Origin: Kitasatospora setae KM-6054
GTDB lineage: Bacteria > Actinomycetota > Actinomycetes > Streptomycetales > Streptomycetaceae
Length of the DNA: 64,000 nt
Assembly: GCF_000269985.1 (NCBI RefSeq)
Contig: NC_016109.1
Coordinates: 62,001-126,000 of the forward strand
Reading direction: 5' to 3'
Below the pieces are notes generated by a model, which saw nothing but the letters and a program-made list of their open reading frames with translations, was not told the origin of the DNA and did not search any database. The position numbers and the translations under genes were made by a program. Positions 8,726 to 16,928 of the stretch are shown piece by piece (position 1 is the stretch's first letter; every line of letters begins with the position of its first letter).

Positions 8726-9510
8726 TGCGGGCACGGGGGGATCTCCTCGGTGAGGGCGGCGGCGGCCTTGAGCCGGCCGCGGCGGTGGGGTTCCGCGACG
8801 ACGCGCAGGGCGGCGAACGGCGCTTCGATGCCGGTGAGCCGGGGGATCTGGCGCAGGGTCAGCCGCTCCCCCGGGGCGATCAGCCCGTCCAGGACCGCCT
8901 CGACCAGGATGTGGTTGAGGTGCACCAGGGCTTCGGAGAGGGTGCACCCCGCGGTGGCGAGGTAGAGGTCGCGGTGGCGGGCGGCCCGGCCGCCGGGGCC
9001 GTGGGGGCCGGGGCCGGCGGGGATGAGGATGTCGGTGGCGGGCCGGGCGGGCGGCCCGGCCGGCCCGTCGAAGGTCTTCAGGAGCCTGCGCAGGGCGGCG
9101 GTGTCCTTGTCCGGTCCCGGCGGTGTCCAGGCGGCGCCGGCGCCGGTGTGGGCGAACGGGAAGCGCTCGCGCAGGTTGTCCGGGTTGCCCGCGAGGAAGA
9201 CCGTGCGGGTGAAGGAGCGGCGCCAGGGCCGTGCCAGGGCCGGGTCCAGGGCGAGGGCGAACTCGCAGGTGGAGCGTACCCAGGCGGCGAGGTCGACGTG
9301 GCGCACCACGACGGCGGCCAGGGTGCCCTCCTCCCCCGCCCCGTCCCCCGCCCTGGTGGCGACGGCCTGCTGGGCTTCGAGCAGGCCCTCGGTGGTGTCC
9401 AGGTCGTAGCGGGCGGCGAGGTCCGGTCGGGCGCGGCGGACCCGGCCCGCCGCGGCGTGGCGCAGCCGGTCCTGGGCGGGGTCCAGGACCGGGCTCGGGC
9501 TCGGGCTCAT
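8722..9510 (-). CDS. Unrecognised operon protein (262 aa)
   Basis: This protein is not recognised. It contains no transmembrane segment or signal peptide. It is mostly helical at the start (RARPDLAARYDLDTTEGLLEAQ), with a central block VRSTCEFALALDPALARPWRRS, then PDNLRERFPFAHTG, and a C-terminal block LSEALVHLNHILVEAVLDG followed by LTLRQIPRLTG. ATGA overlaps couple it to both the 390-residue protein upstream and the LysR-type domain downstream, so the three are probably made in fixed proportion. It could be the partner of the preceding unrecognised protein. Confidence 0.75.
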   Translation of the reverse strand: MSPSPSPVLDPAQDRLRHAAAGRVRRARPDLAARYDLDTTEGLLEAQQAVATRAGDGAGEEGTLAAVVVRHVDLAAWVRSTCEFALALDPALARPWRRSFTRTVFLAGNPDNLRERFPFAHTGAGAAWTPPGPDKDTAALRRLLKTFDGPAGPPARPATDILIPAGPGPHGPGGRAARHRDLYLATAGCTLSEALVHLNHILVEAVLDGLIAPGERLTLRQIPRLTGIEAPFAALRVVAEPHRRGRLKAAAALTEEIPPCPQ

Positions 9511-10679
9511 ACGAACACCTCCGTGAGGAGGTCGCGGGCGGGTGCGGCGCGGCGCTTGCCGAGCAGGGCGGAGGTGAGCCGGTACGGGTCGACGTAGGTG
9601 TGGTCGCGGCGGTGCCCGCCGAGGAGGCCGGCCAGGTGGGCGGGGTCGGCGGGGGCGGCGGCGGCCAGCAGCCGCTGGGCGCGGCCCAGGCACTGGCGCA
9701 GCAGGTCGGGGCGGAAGGACTGCTGCTGTCCGGGGCCCAGGACGGCGATGAAGTAGAGGCGCATGCCCAGGCGTACGGCGTCGGCGTCGTGGTCGGCGTG
9801 GGCGGCGGTGAGCAGCGCGGCGGCGTGGTGCCCGGGGTCGCCGCCGTGGCGGGCGGAGCGGATGCGGCCGTCGATGGGCACGCGGCCGACGGGGATCCGG
9901 CGGACGGTGGGGCCGAGGGCGGTCAGGACGCGTTCCAGCAGTTGGTAGTCGGGGTCCAGTTCGGGGTCGTAGAGCAGGACGATCTCGTCGAAGTCGCCGG
10001 CGAGGGGGATGAGTTCGCGCAGTGCGCAGGCGAGGTAGTTGGGTCGTCCGTCGCGGGTGACGATCTGGCGCAGGGGCAGGCCGTGCCGGGTGAGGTCGAG
10101 GTGGACGGGGCCGCCGAAGGGGCGCTGGTCCAGGCACATGCCGTGGGCGCGCAGGGTGGTGAACGCCTCGTCGAGGGTGAGGCCGGGGGGCTGGTGGGCC
10201 TGGAGTCCGGGGTCGTGCAGGCCCAGGCCGCGGTAGTGCCCGGCCCACAGGCTCAGGATCCGTGCCGAGGCGGGGTGGACCCAGCCCTGCTCGACGGCGT
10301 CCTGGTAGGGCTGCAGGTGGTGGGCCGGGGGGCGGTCGGGTTCGGCGCGGAAGGCGACGTAGTGGGCGCCGATCTGTTCCTCGCTGAGGTCGGCGTAGTC
10401 GGTGTCGCCCTGGGTGCGGTCGAGGTACTCCCAGAATCCCAGGGTCTGTTCGGTGGGGTGGTAGGTGGTGTGGCTGTAGCGGTAGGTGACGTGGGCCAGT
10501 GGCTGGGTGGCCCGGTACATGACGTCGGTCCACAGCAGCCCTTTGAGGTGGCTGGGTGTCAGGGGTTTGGACGGGGTGACGGTGATGGGGGCGAGCAGGA
10601 CGCGGCGGGTGCGGGGGGCGGCGGCGTCCTGGTGGGCCGGTGCGGGCGGGCGGGCGCTCACGGACGGGCGGGCGCTCAC
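9507..10679 (-). CDS. Unrecognised operon protein (390 aa), faintly class-I synthetase-like
   Basis: This protein is not confidently recognised. It has no membrane segments. Two regions recall class I aminoacyl-tRNA synthetases of the ArgRS type: PLTPSHLKGLLWTDVMYRA near residue 40, in the place of a P..H..G signature, and a Rossmann-like second half running DGRPNYLACAL, FDEIVLLYDPELDPDYQLLE, VGRVPIDGRIRSARHGG, where the last string sits where a KMSKS-like loop would. The match is by eye and weak. It is coupled by ATGA overlaps to the FAD monooxygenase upstream and the 262-residue protein downstream. A nucleotide-dependent transferase or ligase role is only a hypothesis. Confidence 0.72.
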   Translation of the reverse strand: MSARPSVSARPPAPAHQDAAAPRTRRVLLAPITVTPSKPLTPSHLKGLLWTDVMYRATQPLAHVTYRYSHTTYHPTEQTLGFWEYLDRTQGDTDYADLSEEQIGAHYVAFRAEPDRPPAHHLQPYQDAVEQGWVHPASARILSLWAGHYRGLGLHDPGLQAHQPPGLTLDEAFTTLRAHGMCLDQRPFGGPVHLDLTRHGLPLRQIVTRDGRPNYLACALRELIPLAGDFDEIVLLYDPELDPDYQLLERVLTALGPTVRRIPVGRVPIDGRIRSARHGGDPGHHAAALLTAAHADHDADAVRLGMRLYFIAVLGPGQQQSFRPDLLRQCLGRAQRLLAAAAPADPAHLAGLLGGHRRDHTYVDPYRLTSALLGKRRAAPARDLLTEVFV

Positions 10680-12121
10680 GGGCGGGCTCCGGCCGCCTGG
10701 GTGACGAGGCGGACGAGTTCGGCGTGCGGCGGGGCCTGCGGGCGGGCGGGGGGCGGGGGTGCCTGGCGGATCCTGGCGAGGATCTTGTCGTCCCCCAGGG
10801 CCTGCGCGGGGGTGGCCAGGGTCATCAGCGTGCGGGTCAGGGCGCGCCAGACGACTGCGTCGGTGGCGGCGGCCGCGGCGAGGGCGGCGGGGCCGGGCGG
10901 GTCCGCCGGGTCCGCCGGGGGTGGCGGCGGGGGCGCGGCGCCGTCGACGGCGGCCTGCCAGCGGGCGATGCGGGCCCGGTCGGCGGCGGCGGAGTGTTCG
11001 TACCAGGGCAGGAGGAGGGTCGTGGTGAGCCGGGCCGCGTCGTGGGCGGCTTCCTCGCCGGGCCGGGGGTGGGCGGCGAGCAGGTCGGCGAGGCGGAAGG
11101 CGTGTTCCAGGGCGAGGGACATGCCGCGTCCGAAGAGGGGGTTGGTGGTGCAGGCGGCGTCGCCCAGCGGGTAGAGCCCGGTGACGGGGGGCCGGGGGGC
11201 CAGGGCGGCGCCGCGCAGGGTGTTGGGCGGCGCGGTGATGGCGCGGACCGGGGAGAGGGGTTCGCTGACGCCGTCCGCCAGCCAGGGGCCCAGGCCGGGG
11301 GTGGCGCGGGCCGCGGCGGTGAAGCCGGCCGCGGTGCGCAGTGCGCTCAGGCCGCGGTCGCCGGGCAGGGTGGCCAGGGCGATGGAGAAGGTGTCGCCGT
11401 CGCCCGGGTGCAGGACGCCCGCGTAGTGGTCCCAGATGTCGCCGGCGGCGTTGCCGCGGTTGAGGGGGCCGGGGGCGGTGGCGGAGCGGAGCCGGTAGAC
11501 GCGGGTGTGGCCGCGCAGGCCGGAGGGCTCGGCGCGGTCCTCGGGCGGGGGCGTGCCCGCGTCGCGCAGCCAGGCCCGGTGTGCGGCCGTGCGGCCGGTG
11601 GCGTCGACGACGATGTCGGCCGGCAGCCGTTCGCCGGCGGTGGTGCGTACCGCGCGCACCGCCCGTCGCGCCGGGTCGAGTTCCAGGGCGGCGAGGGTCG
11701 CGCGGTGGTGGAGGGTGACGCCGGGCAGGGTGCGTACCGTGTCGTGGAGGGCGCGTTCGAGGGTGGGGCGGCGGCAGCCGAGGGCGGCCAGTTCGTCGTC
11801 GCCGGGTTCGCGGGCGGCGTCGGTGGCGCCGGCGGGCATGGCCAGGGTGAGGTCGAGCAGGTGGGCGCCGGCGTCCCGGGCCGCGGCCAGGACCTGCGGG
11901 GCGCGTTCGCGCAGGACGCGCAGGCCCAGCGAGGTGAGGGTGTGCGAGTGCAGGGCCTGCGGCGCGGTGGGGCGGGGGCGGTCCGGGGCGGCTTCGCCGG
12001 CCCGGCGCGGTGGCGGCTCGTCCCCGCGTTCGAGGACGTGGACGCGGTAGCCGATGCCGTGCAGGGCCAGGGCGGCGGCCAGGCCGGCGATGCTGCCTCC
12101 CGCGATGACGGCCACGGGCAT
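10676..12121 (-). CDS. FAD-dependent monooxygenase
   Basis: A 481-residue flavoprotein of the PHBH or geranylgeranyl-reductase-like group. The N-terminal dinucleotide fold is VAVIAGGSIAGLAAALAL, with the acidic ribose-binding residue in VLERGDE. The second FAD motif is GLYPLGDAACTTNPLFGRGM. The middle motif IVVDATGRTAAHR matches the DG-type stretch. The C-terminus is unusually Pro/Ala-rich (PPPPPPADPADPPGP, then a helical end). It should hydroxylate, epoxidise or dehydrogenate an operon intermediate with NAD(P)H. One base separates it from the methyltransferase stop upstream and an ATGA overlap joins it to the next gene. Confidence 0.9.
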   Translation of the reverse strand: MPVAVIAGGSIAGLAAALALHGIGYRVHVLERGDEPPPRRAGEAAPDRPRPTAPQALHSHTLTSLGLRVLRERAPQVLAAARDAGAHLLDLTLAMPAGATDAAREPGDDELAALGCRRPTLERALHDTVRTLPGVTLHHRATLAALELDPARRAVRAVRTTAGERLPADIVVDATGRTAAHRAWLRDAGTPPPEDRAEPSGLRGHTRVYRLRSATAPGPLNRGNAAGDIWDHYAGVLHPGDGDTFSIALATLPGDRGLSALRTAAGFTAAARATPGLGPWLADGVSEPLSPVRAITAPPNTLRGAALAPRPPVTGLYPLGDAACTTNPLFGRGMSLALEHAFRLADLLAAHPRPGEEAAHDAARLTTTLLLPWYEHSAAADRARIARWQAAVDGAAPPPPPPADPADPPGPAALAAAAATDAVVWRALTRTLMTLATPAQALGDDKILARIRQAPPPPARPQAPPHAELVRLVTQAAGARP

Positions 12122-12122
12122 G

Positions 12123-12980
12123 TCAGCGCCGCCTGCCGTGGACGAAGAACACCCGGCGCACGCCCTGGACGGAGCGCGGCGGCACGGGGTCGGGCCAGCG
12201 GCCGAAGTCGGCTCCGTCCTCGCCGGGCTGCAGGGCCCGGGTGGTGTAGCCGTACTGGTCGAAGAGGGCTTCCGGTTCGTTGGTGCCGAACAGCCAGGGG
12301 CAGCCCCAGCTCTCGAACACGTCCAGCAGTCCGCGCATGTGCGCGAGCGTCAGGGCGTCGGCGTTGACGATGTCGGCGGCTATCCGGCTGCCGGGGGCGG
12401 AGATCGCGGCGACCCGCTGGAGGATGCGGTGGGTGTCGGCCTCGGGGATGTAGTAGAGCAGCCCTTCGAGCAGCCAGGTGGAGGGCGCCGACGGGTCGTA
12501 GCCGGCGTTCTGGAGGTCCTGTTCCCAGTCGGGTGAGGTCAGGTCGACGGCGACCTTGCGGTGGTCGGTGCGGGCCTGGACGGCGCCGAGGCGTTGCTGC
12601 TTGTAGGCGAGGACGGCGGGGCGGTCGACCTCGAACCACCGTACGCGCGCGGGCCAGTCGGTGCGGTAGGCGCGCGAGTCCATGCCGGCGGGGGCGAGCA
12701 CGATCTGGGTGGTGGCGGGGTCGGCGGCCGCCTCCTTCAGGTAGTCGTCGAAGAACCTGGTGCGGATCGCGTTGTAGTCGGGGGTGCTGGGCAGGGTGCG
12801 CTCGCCGTCGGCGGGGAAGGTGGCGGCCCGCACCTGGGCCAGGAGTTCGGGGCCGATGTCGCCGGCCAGCGCGTCGGCGTAGGGGTCCTCGTAGAGCCGG
12901 TCGGGGCGCCGGGTCTCGGCGGCCCGCAGGGCCGCGGTGAGCAGGGCGGTGCGTTCGACGGCGTCGAGTGAGGCGGTCAT
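12123..12980 (-). CDS. SAM-dependent methyltransferase of the leucine-carboxyl-methyltransferase type
   Basis: A 285-residue member of the PPM/LCM (TIGR00027-like) methyltransferases. Visible blocks are LLTAALRAAETRRPDRLYEDPYAD at the N-terminus (paraphrased, key residues E and YEDP), then AGMDSRAYRTDWP, FEVDRPAVLAYKQQRL, and STWLLEGLLYYIPEADTHR. This family O-methylates carboxyl or hydroxyl groups in actinobacterial secondary metabolism. The ATG at 12980 lies only about 30 bases beyond a 17-bp repeat array that separates it from the upstream GH3-type gene. Confidence 0.9.
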   Translation of the reverse strand: MTASLDAVERTALLTAALRAAETRRPDRLYEDPYADALAGDIGPELLAQVRAATFPADGERTLPSTPDYNAIRTRFFDDYLKEAAADPATTQIVLAPAGMDSRAYRTDWPARVRWFEVDRPAVLAYKQQRLGAVQARTDHRKVAVDLTSPDWEQDLQNAGYDPSAPSTWLLEGLLYYIPEADTHRILQRVAAISAPGSRIAADIVNADALTLAHMRGLLDVFESWGCPWLFGTNEPEALFDQYGYTTRALQPGEDGADFGRWPDPVPPRSVQGVRRVFFVHGRRR

Positions 12981-13009
12981 GGGGGTGTCCTTCCCGGGCC
13001 GTGCGGCCG

Positions 13010-13171
13010 GTGAGTGGTGCCCGTCGGTCAGTGGTGGCCGTCGGTGAGTGGTGCCCGTCGGTGAGTGGTGCCCGTCGGTGAGTGGTGGCCGTCGGTGAGT
13101 GGTGCCCGTCGGTGAGTGGTGGCCGTGCGGCCGGTGGTGGCCGTCGGTCAGTGGTGGCCGTCGGTCAGTCG
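13010..13171. repeat. 17-bp tandem repeat array spanning a stop codon
   Basis: About nine to ten copies of a 17-bp unit, GTGAGTGGTGCCCGTCG with C/G and TGAG/TCAG variants. The array starts about 30 bases upstream of the methyltransferase start and runs into the last codons of the GH3-type gene, so the stop codon at 13148 is itself part of a unit. Because 17 is not a multiple of 3, copy-number changes would shift the frame of any read-through. Confidence 0.85.
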
Positions 13172-14830
13172 TGCCCACTGGGCGTCGTCCTGGCGGAACA
13201 GCCGGTCCTTGACCTGGGTGGGCCGGATGCCGGAGGCGACGGCCGCCTGCCAGTCCTCGGCGAAGGCCTCGGGGGCCAGGCGCAGGAGGGTGGGGGGTGC
13301 GAGCCGGCCGCCGGCGCGGGCGGTGCGGTAGCCGGCGGACTCGGTGCCCAGCTGCGCGTCGAGGAGGTGGAGGAAGCGCCGGCTCCCGTCCTCGTTCCAG
13401 GGCGCGCGGGGGGAGAGCGCGAACTCGTAGCCGGGCGCGGCGCCGGGCGCGGAGGGCCGGACCCGGCAGGCGACGTTGCGCAGTTCGAGGCCGGTACGGC
13501 CCAGGGCGACGGCCAGGGCGCGGGTCACCTGGGCGTCGCGCAGCCGCTCGCCGGCCGCGTCGGACCGGGTGCTGCGGCCGGTGTACTCCAGGCGGGGCGC
13601 GCCCCCGGCGCGGTCGACGACGCGGACCACGTCGCCGACGGCGTACCGGTAGAGGCCGCCGACGTGGCTGAAGACCACGTGGTAGTCGCGGCCGGTCTCG
13701 AGTTCCTCGGGCAGGAGGGTCTCGGTGTCGGGGGTGAGGTCGTCCTCGGCGTCGGCGAACTCGTGGACGGCGGCGGTGACGACCAGGCTCCCGGCGCTGG
13801 GGTGCCGGTCGAGCGCGACCCCGACCGGCCCTTCGGAGGCGGCGACCGGTGCGGGCAGGAGGGCCACGTCCGGGCCGAACTCCTCGCGCAGCCGGGGCAG
13901 GTAGAGGGAGGCCAGTCCGGTGGTCCAGCAGAACAGGGCGCGCATGCGCGGCCAGATGTGGGCGGGGCGCACGGTGTGGTGGCGGGCGGCGATCCGCTCC
14001 AGTTCGGCGGCGCGCCGCGGGTTGGGGGCGCCGTGGGGCAGGCCGCCGAGGGTGCCGTCGGCGATGTCCTTGAGGATCCTGGGCCACCACAGGTTCAGCT
14101 GGTGCGGCAGGGCGGCGATCATGGCGGGGTTGATGCCGATCACGCAGCGCACGTCGCTCTCCACCGCCAGGCGCAGCCGCAGGTACATCTTCTCCAGGTG
14201 CGCGCCGGCGTCGACGTGGGCGGGCAGGACGGCCCAGGGGGCGCCGGTGCCGGGTTCCGCGGAGAGCGGTTCGCCGAACCTCGTCCCGAAGTCGACCTGG
14301 CTGGCGCCGACGTGGGGGCGTCCGGAGGCGGTGGTGGGCGGGGCCGTCAGGGGGTCGTGCTTGAGGTTGAGCACGGCGTCCGGCCGGTCGAGGACGTCCG
14401 GGAAGTGCTCGATCAGGGGGGCCCAGGCCGCGTAGTAGAAGGGGAAGAACGTGGTGTGCATGAAGCGCGGGGTGACGGGGATCTTCTTGTGGGCGCCGGT
14501 GGTGCCGCTGCTGGTGAAGTACACGGCGGGCTGGTCGGCGGTCAGGACGTTGTGCTCGCCGGCGGCCGCCCGTTCGATCCACGGCCCGAGGGCGGTGTAG
14601 TCCTGGACGGGTACGGCCTTGCGGAAGTCGTCCAGGGTGCGGATGGCGGCGAAGCCGTGCTCGCGGCCGTAGTGGGTGCCGGCGTTGAACTCCAGCAGGT
14701 CCGCCAGGACGTGTCGGCGCCGGCCGGGGGCGTCGGCGAGGGCGGCGCGCAGGCGGGCGCGTTCGTGGAAGACCCGTTCGCGGTAGCGGCGCAGGCGGTC
14801 GGGGTCGGTCCAGGCTTCAGCCGAGTTCAT
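13148..14830 (-). CDS. GH3-family acyl-adenylating / amide synthetase
   Basis: A 560-residue member of the GH3 family (named for plant auxin-responsive GH3 acyl-acid amido synthetases, also sporadic in bacteria). The ATP-binding loop is FTSSGTTGAHKKIPVT (about 105-120). Conserved later blocks are PRMRALFCWTTGLASLYLP, YHVVFSHVGGLYRYAVGDVV and the C-terminal tail IRPTQVKDRLFR. Such enzymes adenylate a carboxylate and transfer it to an amine such as an amino acid. Here it is the second gene of the operon and overlaps the kinase-like gene by 14 bases. It is the best candidate for the bond-forming step of the pathway encoded at 5-15 kb. Confidence 0.9.
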   Translation of the reverse strand: MNSAEAWTDPDRLRRYRERVFHERARLRAALADAPGRRRHVLADLLEFNAGTHYGREHGFAAIRTLDDFRKAVPVQDYTALGPWIERAAAGEHNVLTADQPAVYFTSSGTTGAHKKIPVTPRFMHTTFFPFYYAAWAPLIEHFPDVLDRPDAVLNLKHDPLTAPPTTASGRPHVGASQVDFGTRFGEPLSAEPGTGAPWAVLPAHVDAGAHLEKMYLRLRLAVESDVRCVIGINPAMIAALPHQLNLWWPRILKDIADGTLGGLPHGAPNPRRAAELERIAARHHTVRPAHIWPRMRALFCWTTGLASLYLPRLREEFGPDVALLPAPVAASEGPVGVALDRHPSAGSLVVTAAVHEFADAEDDLTPDTETLLPEELETGRDYHVVFSHVGGLYRYAVGDVVRVVDRAGGAPRLEYTGRSTRSDAAGERLRDAQVTRALAVALGRTGLELRNVACRVRPSAPGAAPGYEFALSPRAPWNEDGSRRFLHLLDAQLGTESAGYRTARAGGRLAPPTLLRLAPEAFAEDWQAAVASGIRPTQVKDRLFRQDDAQWARLTDGHH

Positions 14831-15452
14831 GCGCGAGTACCTTTCGTATGGCCTGCGCGGTCTGCGCGGGGTCGCCGTGTCCGTCGATCACCGTCACCGG
14901 GAGGTGGGCGATCTCGTCGTGCATCGTCTTCGCGAGATCGCCCTGGTAGCGGGTGAAGCCGTCCGCGGTCGGCTGGGGGCCGTAGTACTCCAGGCGGTTG
15001 AGGTCGCGGCCGTCGTGGCTGCGGCGCCAGGCGGTGGCGGGGCGCACGTCGAGGTAGACGACCCGGCGCGGCTGGGGGAAGGTGCGCCACCAGGCGAAGC
15101 CGGCGTGGTCGTCGGCGCCGGCCAGCCGGCCCTTGGCGAGGAGCTTGTAGTAGTAGGAGTCGACGACGGCCGGGGTGTGCGGGTCGGCGCAGAGCCGGTC
15201 GCGCAGGTGTACGGCGGCCGTCTGCAGCATCGTGGCGAGGAAGTCGGGTGACCACGCGCCGGGCCGTCCGGCGACCTCGCGGACCAGGTCCCGGCGCAGG
15301 CTGGTGAGCAGGGTGTGCTCCGGTGCGAGGTGGGTGTCGTCGACGGAGAGGGTCCGCCACGGCACGGTGTCGCGCAGCAGGGAGAGTGCCGAGGACTTGC
15401 CCGCGTAGTCGGGCCCGAGGAGGACGCAGAAGGCAGGGTGGTGTTCCGGCAT
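14817..15452 (-). CDS. P-loop kinase of the thymidylate-kinase-like type
   Basis: A 211-residue P-loop NTPase. Walker A is GPDYAGKSS (13-21). The dNMP-kinase-like motif is PAVVDSYYYKLLAKGR and the Walker B-like strand is RRVVYLDVRP. The C-terminal half carries a lid-like Arg cluster (TAWRRSHDGRDLNRLEYYG). The sequence is well diverged from housekeeping thymidylate kinase, so it more likely phosphorylates a pathway intermediate. As first gene of the leftward operon, it follows a promoter region with a recurrent motif. Confidence 0.85.
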   Translation of the reverse strand: MPEHHPAFCVLLGPDYAGKSSALSLLRDTVPWRTLSVDDTHLAPEHTLLTSLRRDLVREVAGRPGAWSPDFLATMLQTAAVHLRDRLCADPHTPAVVDSYYYKLLAKGRLAGADDHAGFAWWRTFPQPRRVVYLDVRPATAWRRSHDGRDLNRLEYYGPQPTADGFTRYQGDLAKTMHDEIAHLPVTVIDGHGDPAQTAQAIRKVLAHELG

Positions 15453-15769
15453 GGATCATCGCTCCTTGTGAGGGACGGTTCCCCGTGGCGCGTCGCGGCC
15501 GGCACGGCTGCGGCCCTGCGCCGACGTTAGGGGAGCGGGCGGGGGTTTTCCGTCTGCGGGGCGGTAACCCGCTGCGATCGTGGCAACTTGGCAGAGGTGT
15601 ATCCGGTCTGCCGGAAAGGGGGGCGCTTTCGCGGCGGCCGCCGGCTCGGACACGGCGGGGGCACCCGGCGCGGCGCCGGGGCGGCGGGGGCGGCGGGGGC
15701 TGCGGCGCGGCAGCGGGAACGGGAACGGCAGCGGGAACGGCAGCGGGAAGGGGAACGGCAGCGGGAACG
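15453..15769. promoter_or_regulatory. Operon promoter region with a CAACTTGG-core motif
   Basis: No supported gene lies here. At 15571-15596 the plus strand reads GCTGCGATCGTGGCAACTTG followed by GCAGAG. It matches, at 22 of 27 positions, a site at about 43128-43154 that also lies 100-150 bases upstream of a leftward operon. A G/A-rich imperfect repeat (GGGAACGGCAGC type) occupies 15714-15769. The motif is a candidate activator site for the 5-15 kb operon, about 120 bases before the first start codon. Confidence 0.4.
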
Positions 15770-15807
15770 GGAACGGGACGGACGGCGAAGGCCGTCCGTC
15801 CCGTTCC
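15770..15807. terminator. Intrinsic terminator after the XRE regulator gene
   Basis: A perfect 16-bp stem (GGAACGGGACGGACGG and its complement) closes a 6-base loop, CGAAGG. It lies 29 bases past the stop of the leftward XRE gene and isolates it from the next leftward operon. Confidence 0.8.
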
Positions 15808-15836
15808 GGGTGGCGCGGTGGCGCGGTGGTGCGGGT

Positions 15837-16754
15837 CTACCTGTCGCGGGGCTTCTCGCCGGCGAGGTGTCCGCGGGCGGCGGGGCGGGCGCCGTGCGGC
15901 GGGTGGCTCAGCAGGGTTCCGGCCAGGAGCTGGAGTCCGGCCTGCGAGGGCGATCCGGCCGGCGCGCTGTAGGCGAGCATCCGCTGCCCGGAGTCGTCCG
16001 CCAGCTGCATGCTCTCGAAGGACAGCTCCAGTGCCCCCACGAAGGGGTGGTGCAGCAGCTTGGTGCCGAAGGTGCAGCTGCGGACCGGGTGGCGTGACCA
16101 CATCCCGGCGAACTCGTCGCTCTTCATCGCGAGCTGGCCGATCAGCTCGGCGAGGCGGCGGTCGTCGGGGTGGCGGCCGGCGGTGAGGCGCAGTGCCGCG
16201 ACGGATGTCTTGGCCTCGTCCTCCCAGGCGGTGTGGAGTTCGCGGGTGTGCTCGTCGAGGAAGAGCATGCGGGTGAGGTTGGGGCGTTCCGAGGGCGACT
16301 GGGGGGCGGTGTAGTCGATGTGGCCGGCGAGGAGTGCGTGGCCCAGCGGGTTCCAGGCCAGGACGTCGTTGCGGCGGTCGAGGATGACGGCGGGCACGTC
16401 GGTCATGGCGGCGATGAGCTGGGCGGCGGCGGGGCGGGCGTAGTCCGGTCGCAGCGGGGCGGGGCGGGCGGGGGCGGCGGGGCGGGCCAGGTCGCGCAGG
16501 TGCGCGGTCTCGTCGGTGTTCAGGCGCAGCGCGCGGGCGATCGCGTCGAGGACGGCGTCGGAGGCGTTGGTGCTCTGGCCCTGTTCGAGGCGGGTGTAGT
16601 GGGTGACGCTCACGCCGGCCAGTTGGGCGAGCTCCTCGCGTCGTAGTCCCGGGACGCGTCGGCGGGCTCCGTAGGCCCGCAGGCCCACGTCCTCCGGTTG
16701 GAGCCGGGCTCGTCGGCTGCGCAGGAAGTCTCCCAGCACGGATGGTGTGTCCAT
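15837..16754 (-). CDS. XRE-family regulator with MmyB-like ligand-binding domain
   Basis: A 305-residue regulator. The N-terminal HTH is visible as VPGLRREELAQLAGVSVTHY with TRLEQGQS, a block nearly invariant in the MmyB/SCO-type XRE regulators of actinomycetes. The C-terminal two thirds form the PAS-like MmyB domain (VPAVILDRRNDVLAWNPLGH, FAGMWSRHPVRSCTFGTKLLHHP), known in this family to bind a fatty-acid-like ligand. It is divergent from the exporter gene at 16929, the usual arrangement for local control of that transporter. A strong terminator follows it. Confidence 0.92.
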   Translation of the reverse strand: MDTPSVLGDFLRSRRARLQPEDVGLRAYGARRRVPGLRREELAQLAGVSVTHYTRLEQGQSTNASDAVLDAIARALRLNTDETAHLRDLARPAAPARPAPLRPDYARPAAAQLIAAMTDVPAVILDRRNDVLAWNPLGHALLAGHIDYTAPQSPSERPNLTRMLFLDEHTRELHTAWEDEAKTSVAALRLTAGRHPDDRRLAELIGQLAMKSDEFAGMWSRHPVRSCTFGTKLLHHPFVGALELSFESMQLADDSGQRMLAYSAPAGSPSQAGLQLLAGTLLSHPPHGARPAARGHLAGEKPRDR

Positions 16755-16928
16755 GGCTCTCAGTGTGCCCCGCGCCGCGGGCGGGCGGGGTGTTCAAAGG
16801 TATCCCTGTGATGAGTAGTCTCCGGGCGACCAGTCGTGGGCTGGGTACTCACCTCAGAGGTCTGGGTAGGCCGCGCCGGCGGCGGCAGGCTCTTCTCCGT
16901 AAGCACCGCGATGGATGAGGAGTGTGTG
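16755..16928. promoter_or_regulatory. Divergent promoter region between XRE regulator and exporter
   Basis: A 174-base gap with the locally AT-richer stretch TGTTCAAAGGTATCCCTGTG and two similar GGTA/GGTCT half-blocks around 16845-16870. It presumably holds both promoters and an operator for the XRE protein. From 16909 on, the sequence belongs to the duplicated exporter segment, which includes the GAGGAG ribosome site at about 16917-16922. Confidence 0.4.

Noticed and set aside
15456..15653. Possible 65-residue leader peptide gene upstream of the kinase-like gene
   Set aside because: Low-complexity, overlaps the putative promoter and motif, and lacks a convincing ribosome site.
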